A DNA stretch of 9,533 nt from Caulobacteraceae bacterium (GTDB lineage Bacteria; Pseudomonadota; Alphaproteobacteria; Caulobacterales; Caulobacteraceae), in the NCBI GenBank assembly GCA_947501315.1, contig CANMXH010000084.1, positions 1 through 9,533 of the forward strand. The letters are read 5' to 3'. The position numbers were made by a program, and so were the translations under genes. Below, piece after piece: positions 1 through 6,404 of this stretch (position 1 is the first letter of the stretch; each line of letters begins with the position of its first letter). Below the pieces are notes generated by a model, which had not been told where the DNA came from, did not search any database, and was given only the letters and a program-made list of their open reading frames with translations.

Positions 1-303
1 CTGATCCTGATCACCCGGTTCGGGCTGAAGGCGCTGACGGCCATATTCGTCCCCGTCGGGCGGATGGCCTTCACCAACTACCTGACCCAGACCCTGATCA
101 TGGTCACCCTCTACTATGCGCCCTGGGGTCCGATGTGGTTCGGCACGCACGGCCCGGCCGAGATGTGGATGGTGGTCGGTGGGGTCTGGATCGCCCAGCT
201 GATCTGGTCGCCCCTGTGGCTGTCGGTGTTCAGCATGGGCCCGCTGGAGTGGGGTTGGCGCTGTCTCACCTATGGGCGGATGGTGCCGCTTCTGAAAGCC
301 TAG
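1..303 (+). CDS. DUF418-type membrane protein, C-terminal part (5' end outside window)
   Basis: The frame is open from the first base and ends with TAG at 301-303, giving the last 100 residues of a longer protein. The visible part has the pattern of the DUF418 (YeiB-like) C-terminal domain: GRMAFTNYL at visible residues 20-28, a hydrophobic helix continuing to about residue 40, a second hydrophobic helix around 55-78, and GPLEWGWRCLTYG at 80-92. The GPLEW..R.LTYG ending is the family's most recognisable feature. DUF418 proteins are multi-spanning inner-membrane proteins whose biochemical role is not firmly known; some are annotated as putative transporters. hisS follows 46 bp downstream on the same strand, so co-transcription is possible. 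The internal ATG at 64 lies inside the domain and is not a start. The family call is from motif memory only. Confidence 0.85.
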   Translation: MILITRFGLKALTAIFVPVGRMAFTNYLTQTLIMVTLYYAPWGPMWFGTHGPAEMWMVVGGVWIAQLIWSPLWLSVFSMGPLEWGWRCLTYGRMVPLLKA

Positions 304-310
304 GGCCGGG

Positions 311-338
311 ACCCTCGACCCTCGCCCCTCGCCCCTCT
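311..338. repeat. Heptamer tandem repeat, four units
   Basis: Four consecutive 7-bp units fill most of the 46-bp gap between the DUF418 gene and hisS: ACCCTCG (311-317), ACCCTCG (318-324), CCCCTCG (325-331) and CCCCTCT (332-338). The purine-free block sits only 11 bp before the hisS ATG, so it takes up the place where a ribosome binding site would normally lie. A unit of 7 does not keep reading frame, which fits intergenic use. Short degenerate heptamer arrays between genes are known from several bacterial groups. Whether this one is dispersed in the genome cannot be seen here. Confidence 0.75.
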
Positions 339-349
339 AAAGACGCGGC

Positions 350-1849
350 ATGACCGCAGATGCCGCCCCCCCCGCCCGTCCCGAAGCCCGTAATCCGCGG
401 GGGTTCGCTGACCGTCGCGGCCGGGACCTGATCGCCGAGCGCCGCCTCGTCCAGCGGGTGTCCGAGGTCTATGAGCGCTGGGGCTTCGAGCCGCTGGAGA
501 CCGGCGCCTTCGAATATGCCGACGCGCTGGGCAAATTCCTGCCCGACGCCGACCGTCCGAACGAGGGCGTCTTTGCCCTGCAGGATGATGACGATCAGTG
601 GATGGCGTTGCGCTATGACCTGACCGCCCCCCTCGCCCGGTTCGCGGCGCAAGGCTGGGAGACCCTGCCCAAGCCGTTCCGCCGCTACGCCTTCGGGCCT
701 GTGTGGCGCAATGAAAAGCCCGGCCCCGGCCGGTTCCGTGAATTCGTCCAGTGCGACGCCGATACGGTCGGATCCGACCGGCCCGAGGCCGATGCCGAGA
801 TCATCGCCATGGCCTGCGAAGGTCTGCGCGCGGCCGGTCTGGACGCCGGCCAGGCCGTGGTGCGCGTTTCGAATCGAAAGTTGTTCGACGGCCTGTTCCA
901 GGCCGGCGGGATCGAGGATGCGGGCCAGAAGCTGACCGCGCTTCGCGCCATCGACAAATTCGACCGGCTGGGCTGGGAGGGCGTCGCCGCCCTGCTGGGT
1001 GAGGGGCGGCTGGACGAGTCGGGCGACTATACCAGGGGCGCGCGTCTGCCGTCGGGGGTGATTGCGACGATCGAGGGCTTTCTGTCGTCGGTGGCGACCG
1101 AGGGGCTGACCCGGGGCGAGACGCTGGACGCCGTCGCGCGCGTCGGGGGACTGGGCGAGATCGGTGAAGCGGCCCTGGCCGAGCTCGCCGCCATAGACGC
1201 GGCCCTGAACGGCATGAAGGTGAGCCAGGACGCCGTCCGCTTCGACCCGACCATCGTGCGGGGGCTGGAGTATTATACCGGGGCCGTGTTCGAGGCCGAA
1301 CTGCTGCTGGACACGGTCGACGACAAGGGGCGTGCCGTGCGCTTCGGCTCGATCGGGGGCGGTGGCCGCTATGACGATCTGGTGGCGCGTTTCACCGGCG
1401 AGCGGCTGCCGGCGACGGGGTTCTCGTTCGGGGTGTCGCGGCTGGCCTCGGCCCTGCGCGCGGCCGGACGGGGCGACGAGGATGCGGTACGGGGGCCGGT
1501 GGTGGTCATCGTCTTCTCCGATGCCGACATGCAGCACTATCTCGACGCCGTGTCCGAGCTGAGGAATGCGGGGATCGCCGCCGAGCTTTATCTGGGTCGC
1601 GCGGGCATGAAGGCGCAGATGAAATATGCCGACCGCCGCGGCGCGCCGGCGGCCGTCATCCTTGGCGGAGACGAGATCGCGGCCGGACAGGTGACGGTCA
1701 AGGACCTGGACGCGGGCCGCGCCCTGGCCGCCGGTGTCAGTGACAATGAGGCCTGGAAAGCGGAGCGGCCGGGCCAGCAGGTCGTGGCGCGATCCGAACT
1801 GGTGGCGACCGTCGCCCGGATCGTCGCCCGGGCCCGCGCCGCGCTCTGA
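350..1849 (+). CDS. hisS: Histidyl-tRNA synthetase (class II), divergent alphaproteobacterial type
   Basis: This enzyme charges tRNA-His with histidine using ATP in the cytoplasm. The 499-residue product has the full class II HisRS layout. LRYDLTAPLAR lies at 87-97. The motif 2 region at 110-134 includes R120 and the GRFREF segment that contacts ATP and the acceptor end. The histidine-binding signature RGLEYYTG is at 304-311, and motif 3 is GGGRYDDL at 337-344 with GFSFGVSRL at 357-365. A C-terminal anticodon-binding domain runs from about 383 to 495. E. coli HisRS is about 424 residues, so this protein is long, with an extended C-terminal part around 440-480. The motif 2 loop reads RNEKPGPGR where, from memory, E. 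coli has RHERPQKGR. ATG 350 is the only good start before the conserved region; its ribosome binding site is weak (AAAGACG at 339-345). The stop TGA overlaps a palindrome at 1848-1866. No hisZ or hisG is adjacent. Confidence 0.95.
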   Translation: MTADAAPPARPEARNPRGFADRRGRDLIAERRLVQRVSEVYERWGFEPLETGAFEYADALGKFLPDADRPNEGVFALQDDDDQWMALRYDLTAPLARFAAQGWETLPKPFRRYAFGPVWRNEKPGPGRFREFVQCDADTVGSDRPEADAEIIAMACEGLRAAGLDAGQAVVRVSNRKLFDGLFQAGGIEDAGQKLTALRAIDKFDRLGWEGVAALLGEGRLDESGDYTRGARLPSGVIATIEGFLSSVATEGLTRGETLDAVARVGGLGEIGEAALAELAAIDAALNGMKVSQDAVRFDPTIVRGLEYYTGAVFEAELLLDTVDDKGRAVRFGSIGGGGRYDDLVARFTGERLPATGFSFGVSRLASALRAAGRGDEDAVRGPVVVIVFSDADMQHYLDAVSELRNAGIAAELYLGRAGMKAQMKYADRRGAPAAVILGGDEIAAGQVTVKDLDAGRALAAGVSDNEAWKAERPGQQVVARSELVATVARIVARARAAL

Positions 1850-1866
1850 CTTATCACTGATAAGTC
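1848..1866. promoter_or_regulatory. Perfect 19-bp palindrome overlapping the hisS stop codon
   Basis: GACTTATCACTGATAAGTC has 9-bp arms (1848-1856 and 1858-1866) around a single central C. Its AT-rich core stands out in GC-rich surroundings. The inner 11 bp, TATCACTGATA, equals the core of the classic tet operator as I remember it (TATCAGTGATA on the other strand), with different flanking bases. It could be an operator for a TetR-family protein acting on the possible promoter at 1898-1927. In RNA it could be an 8-bp hairpin with a 3-nt loop at the hisS 3' end. It has no U-tract, so it is not a typical intrinsic terminator. The palindrome is a direct observation; the function is inferred. Confidence 0.5.
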
Positions 1867-1897
1867 GCTGAATGGCCGGGTTTAATCCGCCGGTTCG

Positions 1898-1927
1898 TTG
1901 ACTTCGGGCAGAAAACGTCGTTATTGT
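1898..1927 (+). promoter_or_regulatory. Possible sigma70-type promoter downstream of hisS
   Basis: TTGACT (1898-1903) matches the -35 consensus at five of six positions. TATTGT (1922-1927) matches the -10 box at four of six, after an 18-bp spacer. The expected transcription start is about 1933. No protein gene follows on this strand before the terminator at 2017-2054, so the promoter would drive a short untranslated RNA. Chance matches of this quality occur, and caulobacterial promoters often differ from the E. coli consensus, so support is moderate at best. Confidence 0.35.
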
Positions 1928-1932
1928 GACGC

Positions 1933-2054
1933 ACTCTGGCGGCGCAGCGTTTCGATGCAGCAGCAGCCTGAAGGCGTTTCGGGGAGGAAACGTCCGCTCG
2001 TCAAAGAGCGAAAGAGAGCCCGCCGCGACGATATTCCCCGCGGCGGGCTTTTTT
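1933..2054 (+). ncRNA. Candidate small RNA ending in an intrinsic terminator
   Basis: About 120 nt between a possible promoter (1898-1927) and a strong terminator show consecutive stem-loops and no credible reading frame. Hairpin 1 pairs GGCGTTTC (1973-1980) with GAAACGTC (1987-1994), including one G-U pair, and exposes a GGGGAG loop (1981-1986). Hairpin 2 pairs CGCTC (1995-1999) with GAGCG (2006-2010) around GTCAAA. Hairpin 3 is the terminator. Hairpins 1 and 2 abut without a gap. I do not recognise the sequence as RNase P, 6S, SRP, tmRNA or a riboswitch class I know. The same stretch could instead be the hisS 3' untranslated region, possibly processed into a stable RNA. Existence, strand and 3' end are better supported than the 5' end. 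Confidence 0.4.
2017..2054 (+). terminator. Strong Rho-independent terminator
   Basis: AGCCCGCCGCG (2017-2027) pairs perfectly with CGCGGCGGGCT (2039-2049): an 11-bp, almost all G-C stem with an 11-nt loop, followed by six T (2049-2054). The T-tract is on the + strand side, so it stops transcripts coming from hisS or from the candidate small RNA. It lies 168 bp after the hisS stop, which is far for a simple hisS terminator. Confidence 0.9.
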
Positions 2055-2078
2055 GTGCCTGGAGCGCGGCGCTGCGCC

Positions 2079-2176
2079 GGTGATTGGTGATTGGTGACCT
2101 GGCTGGTCCATCCTGCCTGTCGCAGCCGGTGCTGGTCCGATCCACAAAGCCCACCAACCACCAATCACCAATCACC
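2079..2176. repeat. 98-bp element with 18-bp perfect inverted ends built from heptamers
   Basis: GGTGATTGGTGATTGGTG (2079-2096) is the exact reverse complement of 2159-2176. Each arm is itself 2.6 copies of the 7-mer GGTGATT. The 62-bp interior has a near-direct repeat, GCTGGTCCATCC (2102-2113) and GCTGGTCCGATCC (2131-2143). The element lies between two terminators that face each other, in a gap without genes. It has the look of a small dispersed intergenic repeat (REP- or MITE-like), but no transposase, target duplication or second copy is visible in this window. Confidence 0.65.
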
Positions 2177-2190
2177 TCTTCTGCCGCCCA

Positions 2191-2227
2191 AAGAAAAAGG
2201 GGCCGGAGCGCTGGCTCCGACCCCTTT
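2191..2227 (-). terminator. Rho-independent terminator of the M13 peptidase gene
   Basis: On the - strand, AAAGGGG-T-CGGAGC pairs with GCTCCG-G-CCCCTTT. This makes a 14-position stem with one mismatch (2203 against 2220) and a GC-rich core closed by a 4-nt loop at 2210-2213. The - strand then runs into TTTTTCTTT (2198-2190). It lies 22 bp past the peptidase stop, the usual position. The + strand side has only three T, so termination should be mainly for the - strand transcript. Confidence 0.9.
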
Positions 2228-2248
2228 GCGTCGTTCAGGCTTCCGCCC

Positions 2249-4387
2249 CTACCAGATGCGGACCCGGTCTTCCGGGGCGAGATAGTATTTGTCGCCGGGC
2301 TGGACGTCGAAGGCCTTGTACCAGGCATCGGAGTTGCGGACCGGTCCGATGACACGGAACTCGGCCGGGCTGTGCGGATCGGTGGCGATCTGGTTGCGCA
2401 GGGCGTCCTCGCGGTACTTCGACTGCCATACCTGGGCCCAGCCGAAGAAGAAGCGCTGGTCACCGGTGATGCCGTCCAGCACCGGGGCGGGCTGGCCGTT
2501 CAGCGACAGGTGATAGGCCTCCAGACCCACGGCCACACCGGCGGCGTCGCCGATGTTCTCGCCCATGGTCAGGCCGCCCTGGACGGGGAAGCCGGGCAGG
2601 GGCTCGAACTGGTCGTACTGGGCCCCGAGGCGGGCGGTCAGGGCTTCGAAATTCGCCTTGTCCGCCGGGGTCCACCAGTTGCGCAGCACGCCGTCGCCGT
2701 CGGATTTGGAGCCCTGGTCGTCGAAGCCGTGGCCGATCTCGTGACCGATTACCCCGCCGATGCCGCCGTAGTTGACGGCTGCGTCGCCGTTCGGATCGAA
2801 GAACGGCGGCTGCAGGATGGCGGCCGGGAAGACGATCTCGTTGTTCGCCGAGTTGTAATAGGCGTTCACCGTCTGGGGGGTCATGCCCCACTCGTCCTTG
2901 TCGACGGACTCGTTCAGGCGGTTCAGCTGGTACTGCCACTGGAACAGGCCGGCGCGCTCACCGTTGCCGAACAGGTCGTCCGGGCGAATCTCAAGACCTG
3001 AATAGTCGCGCCATTTGTTCGGATAGCCGATCTTGACGGTGAATTTCTCCAGCTTCTCCTGGGCGGCAGCCTGGGTCTCTGCACTCATCCAGGTGTAAGT
3101 GCGGATACGGTTGCCCAGGGCGATGCGCAGGTTGGCGACCAGCTCTTCCATCTTGGCCTTGGATTCGGCCGGGAAATACTCGGCGACGTACTGGCGGCCG
3201 ACCGCCTCGCCCAGCATGCCCTCTGCGAAGCTGATGCCGCGCTTGTCGCGGGGACGCTGCATCGGCTGGCCGTTGAGGTCGCGCGACCGGAACTCCCACT
3301 GGGCGTCGACGAAGCGGCGCGACAGGCGGCCGGCGGCGTCATCGACCGTATGGAAGGCCTGCCAGGCCTGAAGGACGTCCATCGGCGTTTCGGCATAGAT
3401 CTCCGCCATACGGGGCATGGCGGTGTCCTGACGGACGATCAGCCGGGGGACCTCGCCGACGCCGACAGCGGCGTAATAGTCCTGCCAGGCGAAACCCGGC
3501 GCTTCCGACGCCAGCTTGGTGATGGTGTACTCGTTGTAGGTCTCGTCACGGTTGCGGTTCTGGATCGGGGTCCAGTGGGCCTCTGCGATACGGGTTTCAA
3601 AGGCCACGATGGCAGCGGCGCTCTCGACCGGATTGTCCCAGCCGATCATCTCGAGCATGCGCGCGACATAGACTTGATAGAGCGCCTTCTTCTCGGCCCA
3701 GCGGGCTTCGAGATAGTAGTCGCGGTTCGGCAGGCCGATACCGGACTGGCCGGTCGAGACCACGTAACGGGTCGGGGCCTTCTGATCGATCGAGATGCCC
3801 GTCCCGAAGAGCGAGACGCCAACGCGGCCCTGGGTCTGACCCATATAGATGGCCATGGCGTCATGGGTGTTCGCGGCGCGGATGGCGGCGAGGTATGGCT
3901 GAAGCGGCCGGGCGTCGAGCGTCTCGAGCCGTGCCTCATCCATATAGGAGCGGTAGGCGTCGGCGATCTTCTGTTCATCGGAGCCGGTGACCAGGTCGGT
4001 GCGTGCCACAAGAGCGTCGATCATCACCTTGACCCGGTTGTCCGACAGTTCACGCAGCAGGTTGAACGAGCCGTAGGAGGTGCGGTCCGAAGGGATCTGC
4101 AGCCGGTCCAGAGCCGCACCATTGGCATGGCGCATGAAGCTGTCGCCCGGGCGGACCGAGGTGTCGCGGCCGTTCAGGTCAAAGCCCCAGGTTCCGTAAC
4201 TCGGAGCCTCGATGCCCTGGTAGCCGAGCACGGTCGCACCGTCGGCGGGAGCCTGGAACAGTTCGAAGACGGTGCAGCTCTCGTCGATGCAGGCGTGGCC
4301 GTGATCCGCGCCTCCGACCTGGGCGGAGGCCACGGACGCAGGGAGCAGCAGGGCACCAAGCGCCGCGCCGATGAGCAGTTTTTTCAT
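2249..4387 (-). CDS. Exported M13-family zinc metallopeptidase (neprilysin/PepO type)
   Basis: This is a zinc endopeptidase that hydrolyses peptides, acting outside the cytoplasm. The 712-residue product starts with a signal peptide: MKKLL, a hydrophobic core, and a probable cleavage after ASA at 20-22. The N-terminal M13 domain follows, with GDSFMRHANGAALDR at 81-95 and YGSFN at 105-109. The catalytic domain contains NAYY (508-511, the substrate-backbone binding motif) and the zinc site HEIGH (H549, E550, H553). The third ligand E610 and its partner D614 sit in GENIGD. The C-terminus has the family's typical NSDAWYKAF and RVRIW ending. Length and all key residues are normal, so it should be active. 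ATG 4385-4387 is chosen because it gives a clean signal peptide and follows GAGGAA; the frame stays open upstream to an ATG at 4477 that would bury the signal peptide. It ends in its own terminator and diverges from the antiporter gene. Substrate is unknown. Confidence 0.95.
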   Translation of the reverse strand: MKKLLIGAALGALLLPASVASAQVGGADHGHACIDESCTVFELFQAPADGATVLGYQGIEAPSYGTWGFDLNGRDTSVRPGDSFMRHANGAALDRLQIPSDRTSYGSFNLLRELSDNRVKVMIDALVARTDLVTGSDEQKIADAYRSYMDEARLETLDARPLQPYLAAIRAANTHDAMAIYMGQTQGRVGVSLFGTGISIDQKAPTRYVVSTGQSGIGLPNRDYYLEARWAEKKALYQVYVARMLEMIGWDNPVESAAAIVAFETRIAEAHWTPIQNRNRDETYNEYTITKLASEAPGFAWQDYYAAVGVGEVPRLIVRQDTAMPRMAEIYAETPMDVLQAWQAFHTVDDAAGRLSRRFVDAQWEFRSRDLNGQPMQRPRDKRGISFAEGMLGEAVGRQYVAEYFPAESKAKMEELVANLRIALGNRIRTYTWMSAETQAAAQEKLEKFTVKIGYPNKWRDYSGLEIRPDDLFGNGERAGLFQWQYQLNRLNESVDKDEWGMTPQTVNAYYNSANNEIVFPAAILQPPFFDPNGDAAVNYGGIGGVIGHEIGHGFDDQGSKSDGDGVLRNWWTPADKANFEALTARLGAQYDQFEPLPGFPVQGGLTMGENIGDAAGVAVGLEAYHLSLNGQPAPVLDGITGDQRFFFGWAQVWQSKYREDALRNQIATDPHSPAEFRVIGPVRNSDAWYKAFDVQPGDKYYLAPEDRVRIW

Positions 4388-4393
4388 GGGAAT

Positions 4394-4399
4394 TTCCTC
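4394..4399 (-). promoter_or_regulatory. Ribosome binding site deciding the M13 peptidase start
   Basis: GAGGAA on the - strand ends 6 nt before the ATG at 4385-4387. It supports this start over the in-frame ATG 30 codons upstream at 4477, which would put the signal peptide inside the protein. Confidence 0.8.
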
Positions 4400-4507
4400 G
4401 ACTTCGCGTCTCTTTCGGACCGCGTCATCGCAGACCCTACGCCCCGGGTCAGCCCTGTCGCCTGAATTTTTTGTCATCCGGGATGGAAAGCCCGACAGGA
4501 CGGCGTT

Positions 4508-4523
4508 TCAGCCTGTAGGCTGA
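4508..4523 (+). promoter_or_regulatory. Perfect 16-bp palindrome before the antiporter ribosome binding site
   Basis: TCAGCCTGTAGGCTGA has 7-bp arms around a central GT. It ends 7 nt before the ribosome binding site GGAGG (4531-4535) of the antiporter gene. As DNA it is operator-like. As RNA it is a 6-bp hairpin with a UGUA loop right before the ribosome site. A looser relative, TCAG-N9-CTGA, lies at 4449-4465. The sequence is certain; regulation is inferred. Confidence 0.5.
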
Positions 4524-4539
4524 CCCCGACGGAGGACGG

Positions 4540-6375
4540 ATGACGATTCACGGCGGCGGCGGCGAATACAAGGATCTGGTGGTCTTCCTGGCCGCCGCGG
4601 GTGTGGTCGTTCCGCTGTTCAATCGCCTGAAGATCAGTCCGGTCCTCGGGTTTCTCGCGGCCGGCGTGTTGCTGGGTCCGGACGGTCTGGCGCGCCTGGC
4701 GGATACCGCGCCCTGGCTGTCCTGGCTGACCATTTCGGACGCCGCCCAGATCCGGTCCCTGTCCGAGCTCGGCGTCGCCTTCCTGCTGTTCATGATCGGG
4801 CTTGAGCTGTCGTGGGAGCGGCTCAGGGCCATGCGCAGACTGGTGTTCGGCCTCGGCCTGACCCAGGTCGCGGCCTGTACCGTGGCGCTGGCGACGGTGT
4901 TTGTTTTCATGGGGCAGCCGCTTGTCTCGGCGGCGGTTCTGGGGATGGGCCTGGCCCTGTCGTCGACCGCCGTGGTCATGCCGGTCATGGCCGAGCGGGG
5001 CCGGATCAAGACGACGGCCGGACGCGCCACCTTCTCCATCCTTCTGGCCCAGGATCTGGCTGTGGCGCCGATCCTGATCACCGTCACGGTTCTGGCGGCG
5101 CTGGCCGGGAGCGGGGTCGGGCGTGATGATTTCGACCCGGCGATCCTGGGACCCGCGCTGTTCACCCTGGTCCCGGCCGCGATAGGACTGGCACTTCTGG
5201 TCGTCCTTGGCCGGCTGGTGCTGCGACCCATGTTCCGATCGGTCGCGCGAGCCAAGGCCAGGGGGCAGGGGCAGGAGATGTTCATCGCCGCCAGCCTGCT
5301 GGTCGTCGTCGGTGCGGGGGTGGCGGCCCAGGCCGCCGGCCTGTCGATGAGTCTGGGGGCCCTGATCGCGGGCCTCCTGCTGGCCGAGACCGAGTTCCGC
5401 CGGGAGGTCGAGATTTCGATCGAGCCGTTCAAGGGGCTGCTGCTCGGGGTGTTTTTTGTCGGGGTCGGGATCAGTCTCGATCTCGATGCTGTCGCCGCCG
5501 ATCCCGTCGGGGTCTTTGGCCTGGCCGCCCTGCTGACCCTGCTGAAGGCCGGGCTGATCTTCGGCATGGCCCGCCTGTGGGGCCTGAACAATCGCACCGC
5601 CATCGAGACAGCGCTGGTTCTGGGACCCGCAGGAGAGTTCGCCTTTGTCATCCTCGGAGCGGGTCTGGTCGAGGGGATTGCGTCGCCAGCCTTCACCCAG
5701 ACCGTTCTGATCGCCGCGACCATCAGCATCTTCACCATACCGCTGATGGCCATGATCGCCGATCGGCTGCTGCAGCGCGTGGCCCCGACCATGCCCGAGC
5801 TGCCGCCTGAGGCCCTTGAGACGCCGTCTGCGACCTCGGGTCAGGTGCTGATCGTCGGTTTCGGCCGGGTCGGGCGGCTGGTCGGGGAAATGCTGACCGA
5901 GCATGGCCAGGCCTTTCTGGCGATCGACGCCAACCCCGCGACCGTGGCCAAGGGCCGGAACGAGGGAGCCAATGTCTTCTATGGTGACGCAGGCCGGACC
6001 GAGATGCTGGTTCGATGCGGGATCGATACCGCGCGGGCCGTGGTCGTGACCATGGACGCACCGGCCAAGGTCGACGAGGTGGTTGTGGCCACGCGATCGC
6101 TGCGACCGGACCTGATCCTGATCGCCCGGGCCCGCGATCACAAACACGCCGCCCGCCTCTACGCCCTGGGCGTCACCGACGCCGTGCCGGAAACCACCGA
6201 GGCCAGCCTGCAACTGGCCGAAAACACCCTGGTCGACCTGGGCGTGCCCATGGGATTGGTGCTGGCCTCGATCCATGAGCGCCGGGACGCCTTCCGGCGG
6301 ATCTTCCAGGAAGCCATGCCGGGGAGCGAGCATGCGCGCCTTCCGCGTGCCCTGCACTCGACCTTGCGCCGCTGA
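4540..6375 (+). CDS. CPA2-family monovalent cation:proton antiporter with TrkA-N domain (KefB/KefC-like)
   Basis: This inner-membrane protein probably exchanges or releases K+ or Na+ against H+, for pH, ion or electrophile-stress homeostasis. Residues about 10-410 form the multi-helix Na+/H+ exchanger domain. It includes FLLFMIGLEL (81-90), SSTAVVMPVMAERG (141-154) and the ion-site QD pair Q171-D172 in ILLAQDLAVAP. GVFFVGVGISLD (303-314) and GPAGEFAFVILG (362-373) are further conserved segments. A linker leads to a cytoplasmic Rossmann domain from 434, with GFGRVG (440-445, G-x-G-x-x-G) and the acidic residue D463 after strand 2, as in TrkA-N/RCK domains that bind NAD(H) or nucleotides. At 611 residues it matches the KefB/KefC size. 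No KefF/KefG-type ancillary oxidoreductase gene is adjacent, so glutathione gating cannot be assumed. ATG 4540 follows GGAGG by 4 nt. The ion specificity is not visible from sequence. Confidence 0.93.
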   Translation: MTIHGGGGEYKDLVVFLAAAGVVVPLFNRLKISPVLGFLAAGVLLGPDGLARLADTAPWLSWLTISDAAQIRSLSELGVAFLLFMIGLELSWERLRAMRRLVFGLGLTQVAACTVALATVFVFMGQPLVSAAVLGMGLALSSTAVVMPVMAERGRIKTTAGRATFSILLAQDLAVAPILITVTVLAALAGSGVGRDDFDPAILGPALFTLVPAAIGLALLVVLGRLVLRPMFRSVARAKARGQGQEMFIAASLLVVVGAGVAAQAAGLSMSLGALIAGLLLAETEFRREVEISIEPFKGLLLGVFFVGVGISLDLDAVAADPVGVFGLAALLTLLKAGLIFGMARLWGLNNRTAIETALVLGPAGEFAFVILGAGLVEGIASPAFTQTVLIAATISIFTIPLMAMIADRLLQRVAPTMPELPPEALETPSATSGQVLIVGFGRVGRLVGEMLTEHGQAFLAIDANPATVAKGRNEGANVFYGDAGRTEMLVRCGIDTARAVVVTMDAPAKVDEVVVATRSLRPDLILIARARDHKHAARLYALGVTDAVPETTEASLQLAENTLVDLGVPMGLVLASIHERRDAFRRIFQEAMPGSEHARLPRALHSTLRR

Positions 6376-6404
6376 GCCGCAGCGAGGCCATCCAGCCGCG
6401 CAGG

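Larger units (their letters stand above)
4388..4539. promoter_or_regulatory. Divergent control region between peptidase and antiporter, rich in inverted repeats
   Basis: This 152-bp gap must hold the promoters of both divergent genes, but I find no convincing -35/-10 pair. It does hold several exact inverted repeats. GGGTCAGC (4446-4453) pairs with GCTGACCC (4519-4526). CCTGTCG (4454-4460) pairs with CGACAGG (4493-4499), nested inside the first. CATCC-G-GGATG is a short palindrome at 4475-4485. A perfect 16-bp palindrome lies at 4508-4523. The string TCAGCC occurs at both 4449 and 4508, so the outer pair partly reflects a duplicated motif. Either protein binding sites or a folded antiporter leader RNA would explain this. 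Confidence 0.55.

Noticed and set aside
1981..1998. Resemblance of GGGGAGGAAACGTCC to a conserved RNase P RNA segment
   Set aside because: The whole candidate RNA is only about 120 nt and lacks the other conserved RNase P regions, so the match is local and probably accidental.
1898..2083. A 61-codon frame downstream of hisS starting with TTG
   Set aside because: It has no ribosome site, runs straight through the strong terminator at 2017-2054, and its composition is Arg-rich without any domain.
266..2164. A 632-codon open frame on the - strand covering hisS
   Set aside because: It is antisense to a well-supported hisS, has no recognisable domain and is rich in Arg, Gly, Gln and His as expected for a mirror frame in GC-rich DNA.
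2084..4465. Long + strand frames (2084-3001 and 3350-4465) opposite the M13 peptidase
   Set aside because: They are antisense shadows of a complete peptidase with all catalytic motifs, and the first would begin inside the inverted-repeat element and cross a terminator.
4388..4477. N-terminal extension of the M13 peptidase to an ATG at 4477
   Set aside because: It would place 30 charged residues before an obvious signal peptide. The GAGGAA site supports the start at 4387.
4474..6357. A 627-codon open frame on the - strand covering the antiporter gene
   Set aside because: The protein would be dominated by Gln, Gly, Arg, Asp and His without any domain, while the + strand frame is a clear CPA2 antiporter.
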